The notes beneath the pieces are model-generated. The model saw nothing but the letters and a program-made list of their open reading frames with translations, did no database searches and was not told the DNA's origin. Shown here one piece after another: positions 7,706-16,099 of a stretch of 64,000 nt of DNA. Numbering within the stretch: position 1 is the stretch's first letter; each line of letters opens with the position of its first letter. The DNA comes from Thermopolyspora sp040678635 (GTDB taxonomy: Bacteria > Actinomycetota > Actinomycetes > Streptosporangiales > Streptosporangiaceae). The stretch spans positions 40,406 through 104,405 of the forward strand of contig NZ_JBFATZ010000025.1 of assembly GCF_040678635.1 (NCBI RefSeq). Reading direction: 5' to 3'. The position numbers and the translations under genes were made by a program.

Positions 7706-8389
7706 CTACCGCCAGCCGCCGTCCACGGTCAGATCCACCCCGTTGATCGCGGGGTTCTCCAGCAGGAAGCGCGAGGCGTCGACCACGTCGGCCATGTCCG
7801 CCAGCTTGCCGGTGAGCGTGCTGGACCGGACCGCCTCCAGCGGCTTGCCCGCCCAGAACGGGCTGTCGCCCACGATCCCGGGATGGATCGAGTTGACCCT
7901 GATCGGCGCCAGCTCCACCGACAGCGTGCGCACCATGCCGACCACCCCGGCGTTGACCGAGCTGACCGTGGTGGATCCCGGGTACGGCCGCAGCCGGGCC
8001 ATGCCGCCGAACAGCAGGATCGACCCCGCGCCGGTGAGGCGGTCGCGCAGCGCGTGGATGACCTCGGTGTAGCCGACCAGCTTCATGGTCACCAGCCCCA
8101 CGGCGGCGTCGATGTCGTAGTCCGCCACCGAGTTGGCGTCCCGGTCGATGCCCACGAGCGCGAGGTGATCGACCGGCCCCACGTCGGCCAGCGCCGACGC
8201 CAGGGTCGCCGGCTTGGACAGGTCGAGCGCGATCCCCCGGACGTTCGGCCCGATCTCGGCGGCGACCTTCTCGGCCCGGGCCTGGTCACGCCCGGACAGC
8301 ACCACCTCCCGGTCGCGCGCCGCGTAGTGCGCCGCGAGTTCGCGCCCGATGCCGACGGTGCCGCCGACGATTACCACGCTGCCTGGCAT
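7706..8389 (-). CDS. Short-chain dehydrogenase/reductase
   Basis: A 227-residue SDR with the nucleotide motif VVIVGGTVGIGRELA at residues 5-19 and a closing substrate-loop region GVDLTVDGGWR. The catalytic Tyr region is unusual. The usual SxnY-xxx-K is replaced by ARLRPYPGSTTVSSVNAGVVGM, which places a Tyr near residue 134 but no Lys four residues later. NAD(P) binding is well supported; classical reductase activity is less so. It is the last gene of a run starting at 10628, with its ATG 3 bp past the bicupin stop, so it is very likely translated with it. Confidence 0.82.
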   Translation of the reverse strand: MPGSVVIVGGTVGIGRELAAHYAARDREVVLSGRDQARAEKVAAEIGPNVRGIALDLSKPATLASALADVGPVDHLALVGIDRDANSVADYDIDAAVGLVTMKLVGYTEVIHALRDRLTGAGSILLFGGMARLRPYPGSTTVSSVNAGVVGMVRTLSVELAPIRVNSIHPGIVGDSPFWAGKPLEAVRSSTLTGKLADMADVVDASRFLLENPAINGVDLTVDGGWR

Positions 8390-8391
8390 GT

Positions 8392-9282
8392 TCAGTGTCC
8401 TCCGGTGACGGATCGCAGGTATTCCCAATCGCGTACGAAGCGGTAGGAGTGACGGCCGGGCGGCTGCGGAGCCTGCGTCTCCAGCCAGCGCACCGGGCCG
8501 TCGCCCACGTTGCGGAAGCCGTGCACGGAGCCGACCCCGGCGAAGGCCGCGTCGCCCGCCTTCAAACGGTACGTGATCCCGTCGAACTCGGCTTCGGCCT
8601 CCCCCTCGAGGAAGAGGTAGGTCTCCTCGAAGGGGTGGTCGTGCGGCCCGGCGACCCCGTCGGGCTCGTACTGCACCATGAACATCGTGGTGAGCAGCGC
8701 GCCCTGGTCGCTGTCGACCATCATCTTCACCGTGATGCCGCTGTAGACCAGCAGCGCGGTGCGCATGCTCGCGGACTGCGCCAGCATCTCCTGCTTCTGC
8801 ATGTCCACCCGCATGTTCACCGGCTCGATGTGGCCGTAGTCGCGGTTGCGCGGGTCGCGCGGGTCCACCGCGATCGGCTCGGTCTCGCCGAGGGCGGGCA
8901 CGTCGAACACGTCCCGGCCGTAGCGGGCGCGCGGCTGCGGGGAGCGCATCTGCGCCCACCGGGCCGTCTCGCCCTCCTCGTTGCGCCAGGCGTGCGCCAC
9001 GCCGAGGGGCAGCAGGCCGTAGTCGCCGGGCGCGAGCCGTACGGCGCCGTCGGGGGTCTGCAGGATCGGGTGGCCCTCGGTGACGTAGAAGCACTCCTCG
9101 AAGGACTGCACCGCGGTCGCCACCCGGCCGCCCGGGTCCAGCGCGCACACGTTGAACTCGGTGTGCGCGGCTCCGGTGGTCGTCTCGTCGGCGATGACCC
9201 ACCGGCTGTAGCCCTCCGAGCCCCTCGGCTCGTCGGGGACGGTGTACTTCGCCTCGTCCGCGCGCCGGACGACGTGTCGCAT
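8392..9282 (-). CDS. Bicupin protein, (S)-ureidoglycine aminohydrolase-like
   Basis: A 296-residue protein with two cupin domains. The N-terminal one (around residues 50-105, SFEECFYVTEGHPIL, LAPGDYGLLPLGVAHAWRN) has few metal ligands. The C-terminal one (around 200-260) is complete, with AGPHDHPFEETYLFLEG and VGSVHGFRNVGDGP giving His, His, Glu and His ligands. The two-domain layout resembles AllE/YlbA ureidoglycine aminohydrolases and gentisate-dioxygenase-like bicupins. Its ATG overlaps the amidohydrolase stop by one base (TGATG), pointing to a shared pathway with that enzyme. Substrate unknown. Confidence 0.78.
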   Translation of the reverse strand: MRHVVRRADEAKYTVPDEPRGSEGYSRWVIADETTTGAAHTEFNVCALDPGGRVATAVQSFEECFYVTEGHPILQTPDGAVRLAPGDYGLLPLGVAHAWRNEEGETARWAQMRSPQPRARYGRDVFDVPALGETEPIAVDPRDPRNRDYGHIEPVNMRVDMQKQEMLAQSASMRTALLVYSGITVKMMVDSDQGALLTTMFMVQYEPDGVAGPHDHPFEETYLFLEGEAEAEFDGITYRLKAGDAAFAGVGSVHGFRNVGDGPVRWLETQAPQPPGRHSYRFVRDWEYLRSVTGGH

Positions 9283-10628
9283 CAGCCCTCCTTCTTGGCG
9301 GCCACCTGGGCGAGCAGCCGGTCCTTGGCCTCGTTGACGAGGCGGCGGGCGCGGTCGACGTCGCCGGTGAGCCTGCCGTCGCGCTTGTGCACCTTGCCGC
9401 CGATGAGCACGGTGTCGACGTTGGAGACGTCGGCGCACAGGGTCACCGCGGCGGCGGCGTCGTGGATCGGGGCCACGTTGATGTCGGTGGCGCGGATCAG
9501 CACGACGTCGGCCTGCTTGCCGGGGGTGAGCGAGCCGGTACGGGACTCCAGCTGGGCCACGTGCGCGCCGTTGATCGTGGCCATCTCCAGCATCTGGCGG
9601 GCGGTGAGGTGGCCCTCGGCCGGCTCGTTGCGCTCCCAGAAGACCTCGTTGACGCGGGCCCGCTCGGACGCGAACGCGGCCCGGATCTGGGTGAACATGT
9701 CGCCGGGCACCGTGGTGACGACGTCGATGGAGAAGCTGGGGCGCAGGCCGTACTCCAGCGCCTTGTTCACCGGCACCCAGCCGTGGCCCATCTGCAGCTC
9801 GACCTGCGGGGCGAGCGAGACGGTGCCGCCGCTGTCGGCGAGCAGCCGCCACTCCTCCTCGCTGAGGTAGGAGCAGTGGATGTAGGTGGTGTCCGGGCCG
9901 AGCAGGCCGTAGTCGCTCAACTGCTTGATCATGCTGAAGCGGCCGGCCAGGCGGCCCATGGCGACGTGCACGGTGATCGGGATGTTCAGCTCGCGGGCGA
10001 GCTCCCACTCGGCGCGCACCACGCTCTCGGTGCAGAAGCCGGGGCCGCGGGTGGCCAGGGCCATCGTGAGCAGGCCGTCGTCGGAGGAGAAGTACGTGTC
10101 GCGGATGCGCCGGACGTCGTCGCCGGGGATCACGATCTTGCTGTCGAACCAGTAGTCGGCGAGCGAGGTGTTGGCGCTGCCGTAGGCGTACTGGGCGCGG
10201 ATCCCCGACTCCTTCAGGCCGCGGATCGCCGCGTCCGGGTGCTCGGGGGTGTTGTTGATGTGCGACCAGTCCACCAGCGTGGTGATGCCGGCGTTGACGC
10301 ACTCCAGCGCCCCGGCGAGGTTGGAGGCGTAGACGTCCTCGGCGGTGTAGACGGGGGCGAAGGTGTCCAGGATCTCCACGAAGTAGTCGTCCAGGGTGGC
10401 GTTCGGGGCCACGTTGCGGATCGCCGTCTCCCAGGTGTGCCGGTGGGTGTCGACGAAGCCGGGGATGACGATGAAGCCGTCGGCCTCGATCACCTCCGCG
10501 TCCGCGCTGATCTCCGGCTCCACGGCGACGATCTTGTCATCCTCGATCAGCACGTCGCCCTTGGGCAGGTCGCCGATCTGAGGATCCACGCTCAGCACAT
10601 GCCCGCCACGGATGAGGATCTTGCTCAT
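9282..10628 (-). CDS. Amidohydrolase (SsnA/chlorohydrolase-like, cytosine-deaminase clan)
   Basis: A 448-residue metal-dependent hydrolase, with the ATG after AAGGAGTTGGCC. Metal motifs occur in order: IPGFVDTHRHTWET near residue 58, IPITVHVAMG near 205, TTYIHCSYL near 232 and LRPSFSIDVVTTVPGDM near 275. A C-terminal TGSLTPGKQADVVLIRATD is typical of subtype III amidohydrolases. The second His of the HxH motif is intact. It is first in the amidohydrolase, bicupin, SDR run. A 230-bp gap separates it from E1 beta, so it may have its own promoter. Likely deaminates or hydrolyses a small N-heterocycle or guanidino compound; this is inference. Confidence 0.88.
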   Translation of the reverse strand: MSKILIRGGHVLSVDPQIGDLPKGDVLIEDDKIVAVEPEISADAEVIEADGFIVIPGFVDTHRHTWETAIRNVAPNATLDDYFVEILDTFAPVYTAEDVYASNLAGALECVNAGITTLVDWSHINNTPEHPDAAIRGLKESGIRAQYAYGSANTSLADYWFDSKIVIPGDDVRRIRDTYFSSDDGLLTMALATRGPGFCTESVVRAEWELARELNIPITVHVAMGRLAGRFSMIKQLSDYGLLGPDTTYIHCSYLSEEEWRLLADSGGTVSLAPQVELQMGHGWVPVNKALEYGLRPSFSIDVVTTVPGDMFTQIRAAFASERARVNEVFWERNEPAEGHLTARQMLEMATINGAHVAQLESRTGSLTPGKQADVVLIRATDINVAPIHDAAAAVTLCADVSNVDTVLIGGKVHKRDGRLTGDVDRARRLVNEAKDRLLAQVAAKKEG

Positions 10629-10858
10629 GGCCAACTCCTTCGGGGCCGATTTGGGGGGTTGATCCGAGTTTCCAAGCACTGGTTGCGCGAGGGTCGTCCC
10701 CCGAGGACATCGCGCCGCCGTGACTCCTGTCACCGGCTCCTTCGCGGAAGCCGAGTTGTCGTTGAGTGGGTCGTTATCGGGTCGGTCGTTTCGGGTGCTG
10801 TACGAATGTGCGGGAGGGCGGGGCCCGGGGTCCCGGGCCCGGACGCGTCCCCGCGTCG

Positions 10859-11848
10859 TCAGTAGTCGACGACTCCCCTCACCGCGGCGACGACCTTGTC
10901 GACGGTGGGGATGACCTCGTTCTCCAGGTTGTCGGCGAAAGGCAGCGGCACGTTGGCCGAGGTCACCCGCCGTACCGGGGCGTCGAGCAGCTCGAAGCCC
11001 TCCTCGACGACGATCGAGACGACCGTGCCACCCCAGCCGCCCTGGTGCGGGTTCTCCTCGACCGTGACCAGCCGCGAGGTGCGCCCGACCGACGCGAGCA
11101 CCGTGGTCATGTCCATCGGGATCAGACAGCGCAGGTCCACGACCTCGGCCGAGACCCCGTCGGCGGCCAGGCGCTCGGCGGCGGCGAGCGCGGTCGGCAC
11201 GGTCGAGGCGAGCGCCAGCAGCGTCACGTCGCTGCCCTCGCGCACCACGGCCGCCCGGCCCAGTTCCACTTCATACCCCTCCGGCGGGCGGGGCCCCTTG
11301 CTCGCGAACAGGCCCTTGTGCTCGAACACCACCACCGGGTCGTCGCTGCGGATCGCCGCCGACATCAGGCCGATCACGTCGGCGGGGGTGGACGGCGCGG
11401 CGATCTTCAGGCCGGGGATGGTGAGCGCCCAGTTCTCCACCGCCTGGGAGTGCTGCGCGCCGAAGCCCAGCCCGCCGCCGTTCGCGGTGCGGATCACCAG
11501 CGGCACCTTCACCTGGCCGCCGGTCATGTACCGCACCTTGGGGATCTCGTTGGCGAGGTAGTCCCAGCAGCAGGCGAGGAAGTCGGAGAACATGATCTCG
11601 GCGACCGGCCGCATGCCGGTCATCGCCGCGCCCAGCGCCGCTCCGACGATCGCCTGCTCGGAGATCGGCGTGTCCCAGATGCGCTCGGGGCCGAACTCCT
11701 CGAACAGGCCCTGCGTGGTCTTGAACACCCCGCCGGCCGCGCCGATGTCCTCGCCCAGGCACACCACCGACGGGTCGCGGCGCATCTCCCGGGCGATGCC
11801 CTCGGCCACGGCCTCCCGGTAGGTGATCACGTTGTTCAGTTCCGCCAT
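10859..11848 (-). CDS. TPP-dependent 2-oxoacid/acetoin dehydrogenase E1, beta subunit
   Basis: A 329-residue transketolase-like pyrimidine-binding subunit. Characteristic motifs are VVCLGEDIGAAGGVFKTTQG near residue 29, RIWDTPISEQAIVGAALGAA near 57 with the Glu that activates TPP, and IMFSDFLACCWDYLANEIPK near 84. The C-terminal transketolase domain carries VDLRCLIPMD and VTVEENPHQGGWGG. It overlaps the alpha gene by 13 bp. No E2 lipoyl or E3 gene is nearby, so it must borrow them or act as a stand-alone ketol-cleaving or oxidoreductase enzyme. Confidence 0.92.
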   Translation of the reverse strand: MAELNNVITYREAVAEGIAREMRRDPSVVCLGEDIGAAGGVFKTTQGLFEEFGPERIWDTPISEQAIVGAALGAAMTGMRPVAEIMFSDFLACCWDYLANEIPKVRYMTGGQVKVPLVIRTANGGGLGFGAQHSQAVENWALTIPGLKIAAPSTPADVIGLMSAAIRSDDPVVVFEHKGLFASKGPRPPEGYEVELGRAAVVREGSDVTLLALASTVPTALAAAERLAADGVSAEVVDLRCLIPMDMTTVLASVGRTSRLVTVEENPHQGGWGGTVVSIVVEEGFELLDAPVRRVTSANVPLPFADNLENEVIPTVDKVVAAVRGVVDY

Positions 11849-12816
11849 GCCGCACCTCCGTCGGCCCACACGTCGGTGAACGCCTCGGCGAGATCGGCCT
11901 CCGGCGCCGCCTTCGCCGCGGCGACCGCGTCCTCCACGGTCTGCGTGGCCCGCCGCTCCGCCGCGGCGATCTCCTCGGAGTCCACCCCGAGGGTCTCCAG
12001 CCGGGTACGCGCGATGTCGAGCGGGTCGCGCTTCAGCCAGGCCTCGACCTCCTCGGCCGGGCGGTATTTCGCCGGGTCCGTACGGCTGTGCCCATAGTGG
12101 CGATAGGTCTGCGCCTCGATGACCGTCGGCCCCTCCCCGGCCCTGCCGCGGGCGGCGGCGCGGGCCACCGCGTCGCGGACCACGAGCACGTCGTTGCCGT
12201 CGATCACCTCGGCGGCCATGTTGTACGCAGGCGCGCGGCCCGCCGCCGGGTGCTCCACGGCCGTCACCGAGCCGATCGGCGTGTACTCCATGTACAGGTT
12301 GTTCTCGCAGATGAACACGACCGGCAGCTTCCACACCTGGGCCAGGTTGAGCGCCTCGTGGAAGGCGCCGATGTTGGTGGCGCCGTCGCCGAAGAACGCC
12401 ACCGCGACCTGATCGGTGCCGCGCAACCGCGCCGACCACGCGGCGCCGACGGCCATCGGCAGATGCGCGCCGACGATCGCGTACGACCCGAGCATGTTGC
12501 CCTCGGCGTACGTCAGGTGCATGGAGCCGCCCTTGGCCTTGCAGATGCCGGTGGCCTTCTGCATCAGTTCGGCGAGGCACGCCTCCGGCGAGCCGCCCCT
12601 GGCGATCGTGTGGTGGTGCCCGCGGTAGGTGGCGAACACGTAGTCGTCGGGCCGCAGCGCGGCGCTCGCGCCGACGGCCACCGCCTCGTGGCCGGAGGCC
12701 AGGTGCGTGGTGCCCTTGACCAGACCCGCCAGGAACAGGTCGTAGGCGACCTTCTCGGTGCGTCGGATGACCATCATCTGCTCGTACAGCGCGAGCAGGT
12801 CCTTGCCCTCACTCAC
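11836..12816 (-). CDS. TPP-dependent 2-oxoacid/acetoin dehydrogenase E1, alpha subunit
   Basis: A 326-residue E1 alpha subunit. The TPP-Mg motif is AFFGDGATNIGAFHEALNLA near residue 142, ending in FICENNLYMEYTP. THLASGHEAVAVGA near residue 36 and TYRGHHHTIARGG near 63 are classic for acetoin and pyruvate E1 alpha. The tail YRHYGHSRTDPAKYR near 240 corresponds to the phosphorylation-loop region. It is overlapped by the M24 gene stop (8 bp) and overlaps E1 beta, giving a three-gene translationally coupled block. Confidence 0.93.
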   Translation of the reverse strand: MSEGKDLLALYEQMMVIRRTEKVAYDLFLAGLVKGTTHLASGHEAVAVGASAALRPDDYVFATYRGHHHTIARGGSPEACLAELMQKATGICKAKGGSMHLTYAEGNMLGSYAIVGAHLPMAVGAAWSARLRGTDQVAVAFFGDGATNIGAFHEALNLAQVWKLPVVFICENNLYMEYTPIGSVTAVEHPAAGRAPAYNMAAEVIDGNDVLVVRDAVARAAARGRAGEGPTVIEAQTYRHYGHSRTDPAKYRPAEEVEAWLKRDPLDIARTRLETLGVDSEEIAAAERRATQTVEDAVAAAKAAPEADLAEAFTDVWADGGAAWRN

Positions 12817-14122
12817 CGCGGCCCGCCTTGGTGTTCAGGTGCGACTGCGGCTCGCGCTCGGTGTTGAGCGGGCCGGTCGCGGTCCAGTAGCGGCGGCCCG
12901 CCACCAGCAGTTCCTCGGCCGGGAACTTGGTGATGACCTCGCAGCCGTCGGCCGTCACCACGACCTCCTCCTCGATGCGCGCCGCTCCCCAGCCGTCCTT
13001 GGCGGGCCAGTACGTCTCCAGCGCGAAGACCATGCCCTCTTCGAGGACCTCCGGGTGGTCGAGGGAGACCAGGCGGCTGAAGATCGGTTTCTCCCAGATG
13101 GACAGGCCGACGCCGTGGCCGTACTGCAGGGCGAACGCGGCCTCCTCGTTGGCGAAGCCGAACTCCTGCGCGGTGGGCCACAGCCGGACGATGTCGGCCG
13201 TGGTGGCGCCGGGCTTCACCGCGGCGATGGCCATGTCCATGTACTCGCGGCAGCGCACGTAGGCGTCGCGCATCGCCGCCGAGGCGCTGCCCACGGCGAA
13301 GCAGCGGTAGTAGCACGTGCGGTAGCCCACGTGGCTGTGCAGGATGTCGAAGAACGCCGGGTCGCCGGGGCGGATCAGGCGGTCGCTGTAGACGTGCGGG
13401 TGCGGGGCGCAGCGCTCGCCGGAGATGGCGTTGACGCCCTCGACGTACTCGCTGCCCAGGTCGTACAGGACCTTGCTGACCACGCCGACGCACTCGTTCT
13501 CGCGCACGCCCGGACGCAGGAATTGGTACAGCTCCTCGTAGGCGGCGTCGACCATCGAGCACGCCTGGGTGAGCAGGGAGATCTCGTCGCGGGTCTTGAT
13601 GCGGCGGGCCTCGAGGAACAGCTGCTGGCCGTCGACCACCTGCACGCCGGCCTTCTGCAGGGCGAGCAGCACGGGCATCTCGACGATGTCCACGCCGACG
13701 GGCGCGTCCAGCATGCCGTGCTCGGACAGCTCGTGCGCGATCTTGCGGGCGAGTTCGTCGGCGATGCCGGCGTCGGGGTGGAACGCTCCGCGCAGCACGG
13801 AGATGCCCGCTCTGGCCCGGTTCTCGCCGTCCAGCCAGGGGTTGTAGAGCTGGTGATGCCGGGCGGCGGACCCGAAATCCCAGACAATGGGCTCCGCGCC
13901 GCGGACGAGCAGCGCGAAGCGGATGTACTTGTCGATCGCCCAAGTGCCGATGTGGGTGGCCGTCATGTACCGGATGTTGGCGAAATCGAATGCCAGGACC
14001 GCACCCAGCTCCGAGCGCTCGAGCGCCGCGTTGAGCCTGGCCAGGCGCTCGGTGCGGAGGCGGTCGAGGTCGATGCGCTGCTCCCAGTCGACGGCGTTTG
14101 TCCCGTAGGTGCCGATCGCCAT
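12809..14122 (-). CDS. M24 (pita-bread fold) protein, DddP/creatinase-like
   Basis: A 437-residue protein with a creatinase-like N-terminal domain (GAVLAFDFANIRYMT near residue 39) and a C-terminal M24 domain. The ligand set is incomplete. FFDILHS near residue 260 supplies the first Asp, YGHGVGLSIWEKP near 330 the His, FALETYW near 360 and ARIEEEVVV near 375 the Glu residues. The position of the second Asp reads GYRTCYYRCF, with Cys in place of Asp. The opening LDRLRTERLARLNAALERS and RRIKTRDEI recall DMSP lyase DddP more than prolidases. It leads the E1 alpha/beta operon and is divergent from the XRE-cupin regulator. Lyase versus hydrolase activity is open. Confidence 0.82.
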   Translation of the reverse strand: MAIGTYGTNAVDWEQRIDLDRLRTERLARLNAALERSELGAVLAFDFANIRYMTATHIGTWAIDKYIRFALLVRGAEPIVWDFGSAARHHQLYNPWLDGENRARAGISVLRGAFHPDAGIADELARKIAHELSEHGMLDAPVGVDIVEMPVLLALQKAGVQVVDGQQLFLEARRIKTRDEISLLTQACSMVDAAYEELYQFLRPGVRENECVGVVSKVLYDLGSEYVEGVNAISGERCAPHPHVYSDRLIRPGDPAFFDILHSHVGYRTCYYRCFAVGSASAAMRDAYVRCREYMDMAIAAVKPGATTADIVRLWPTAQEFGFANEEAAFALQYGHGVGLSIWEKPIFSRLVSLDHPEVLEEGMVFALETYWPAKDGWGAARIEEEVVVTADGCEVITKFPAEELLVAGRRYWTATGPLNTEREPQSHLNTKAGRGE

Positions 14123-14381
14123 CGCCCACGCACCTCTCTGCTACAGTTCTCAATGTGTTCAGTACTGCTTACCGGACGTTAGCCCTCGGCATGGTGAGCG
14201 TCAAGCCTCGTTTCACACTCGGGGGACGCCTATCATTGAGAGACTCGAAACATCCGGTGACGCAGACGTTCACCTCCCGGCCACTCCACACCGCCCCCCG
14301 CCTCGGCGGGCACGGTCTCGGGAGCACCGCGCGCGGCGGATCGGCGACCGGATCAGCGACAGCAGGGAAGGTGGCCTCACG

Positions 14382-15425
14382 ATGAGCGCATCGGCGGTCG
14401 CCGCGATCGGGGAGCGGCTACGCGAGGCCCGGCTGCGGCGCGGCATCAGCGTACGTGGGCTGGCCCGCGCCGTCGATGTGTCGGCGAGCCTGATCTCCCA
14501 GATCGAGACCGGCAAGAGCAGCCCGTCGGTGAGCACGCTGTACGCGATCACCACCGCGCTCGGCATCTCCATCGAGGACGTCTTCGGGGAGCCGGGGGCC
14601 GACCGGGAGGACGCGGCCGGGCGGGAGGACGCGGCCGGGCAGGGCGGCGACGCGCGGGACGCGGGCGCGAGCCCCGCGGACACCGGCCCCGGCGGGACGA
14701 ACGCCGCCGCCACGAACGCCGCCGACGCGGGCCCCAACGCCACAGGTTCCGCCGACGCGGGCCCCAACGCCATGGGCCCCGGCGACGCGGGCGCCGACCG
14801 GCCGGTCGAAGGCGCGATGATCGCCGCGCTGGCCGGGCTCGCCACGAATCTCGCCGCCGGCTCCTCTCCGGGGTCGCCCGTGATTCCCGCCGTACGGCCC
14901 GCGGGCGAGTCACCGGCCGAACCCGCCGCCGCCGAACCTCCGGCCGACGCCGCCCCCGACATCGCCTACGCCGACACGGGCTCCGCGGGCGCACGCGCCG
15001 GATCCGCCATAACGCCGCCGGCCGGGCCGGGCGGGCAGTCGGCCACCGCCAAGGGCCTGCGCATGCTCTCCAAGAAACGCCTGGTGGGCCCGGTCGTGCG
15101 CGGCGACGAGCGTGAGGTGCTGCACCTCGATTCCGGCGTCACCTGGGAACTGCTCGGCCAGTTGCCCGACACGCACGTGGACTTCCTGCGCATCACCTAC
15201 GCCCCGGGCGGCAGCTCGTCCTCGGGCGGCATGCTGATGCGGCACTCCGGCACCGAGTTCGGCCACGTGCTCAGCGGTCGCCTCACCCTCACGCTCGGCT
15301 TCGAGAACTACGAGCTCGGCCCCGGCGACTCGGTCTGTTTCGACAGCTCGACGCCGCACGCCTACGCCAACCACGGCACTGAGCCCGCCGTCGGCGTCTG
15401 GTTCGTCCTCGAACGGTTCCGCTGA
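14382..15425 (+). CDS. XRE-family regulator with C-terminal cupin sensor domain
   Basis: A 347-residue protein; the ATG at 14382 follows AGGGAAGG. Residues 5-65 are an HTH_3 domain (IGERLREARLRRGISVRGLA, VSASLISQIETGKSSPSVST). Residues 260-347 are a cupin (FLRITYAPGGSSSSGGMLM, HSGTEFGHVLSGRLTLTLG, DSSTPHAYANHG) that likely binds the effector. About 160 residues of Ala/Gly/Pro/Asp-rich low complexity separate them, partly from direct DNA repeats; such regulators are usually near 190 residues. It faces away from the M24-E1 operon across 259 bp, so it is the likely regulator of that cluster and of itself. Confidence 0.88.
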   Translation: MSASAVAAIGERLREARLRRGISVRGLARAVDVSASLISQIETGKSSPSVSTLYAITTALGISIEDVFGEPGADREDAAGREDAAGQGGDARDAGASPADTGPGGTNAAATNAADAGPNATGSADAGPNAMGPGDAGADRPVEGAMIAALAGLATNLAAGSSPGSPVIPAVRPAGESPAEPAAAEPPADAAPDIAYADTGSAGARAGSAITPPAGPGGQSATAKGLRMLSKKRLVGPVVRGDEREVLHLDSGVTWELLGQLPDTHVDFLRITYAPGGSSSSGGMLMRHSGTEFGHVLSGRLTLTLGFENYELGPGDSVCFDSSTPHAYANHGTEPAVGVWFVLERFR

Positions 15426-16099
15426 CCGTTCCCTCACGCTTAACGCTGCTCTGTACGTCTCGCCGAACACCGGGCTCGGGGCGCAGGTTCTGGCCTGACC
15501 GTTATGCCCCGTTCATCTGCCCTATGCGGACGGGGATGCGGCGACACACGTGCGCCATTTCGCAGTGATTCGCGCCAAATATCCGGATACGAGCGTTGGT
15601 CCGCGCCCTCCGGCCAGGCGATCTCCCTCGGCCATTGTTCATTTCGGTGAACACATGCGGGACGGTGTATTGCAGACCGTACATCGTCACTATACACTCG
15701 CGGCCACGAAACCTGTCCGAAACAGTGGCCCCCGCGCTCCCGACGGTGCGCACGCCCCGCTCCGACGTCCTCGTACGTCTCGAAGGACGGTGAAGCTCTC
15801 CAGCGAATCCCACGTCGAGGTGTCAGCCCGGACCAAGGGCGGGCGACGGAGCGGCCAGCCGCGACATGGCCTCGCTCGACCCCGCCGGGCGTCCCAACCC
15901 ACCAGGCGGAGCCCTCCATGAAGGCCCTGATGAAGGCCCTGATGAAGCAACCCCCCACATCAACCCGCCGACCCGGCCTCGGCGGCGCGCCGTCCGCCGC
16001 CTCCGAGGCCGGCCCGAGGAAGACCCATTCGGTGTTGACCGTGCTCGGCGGCACGGTCGTGCACGACACCGGCGCCGTCCACCAGGAAAGGGGACGCCC
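15426..16099. other. 674-bp intergenic region with promoter-like and repeat signals
   Basis: No convincing gene. A clearer inverted repeat GTTCA-N6-TGAAC lies at 15637-15652. Further on, GTGTAT (15665) and ATACAC (15692) form a widely spaced inverted pair around a TTGCAG/TATACA promoter-like pair (15670-15696, 15-bp spacer). A tandem ATGAAGGCCCTG repeat (15918-15941) and a CCGTGC-N6-GCACGG hairpin (around 16041-16058) precede the transporter. A short frame at 15918-16115 starts in the repeat and runs into the next gene; I do not call it. Confidence 0.45.
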
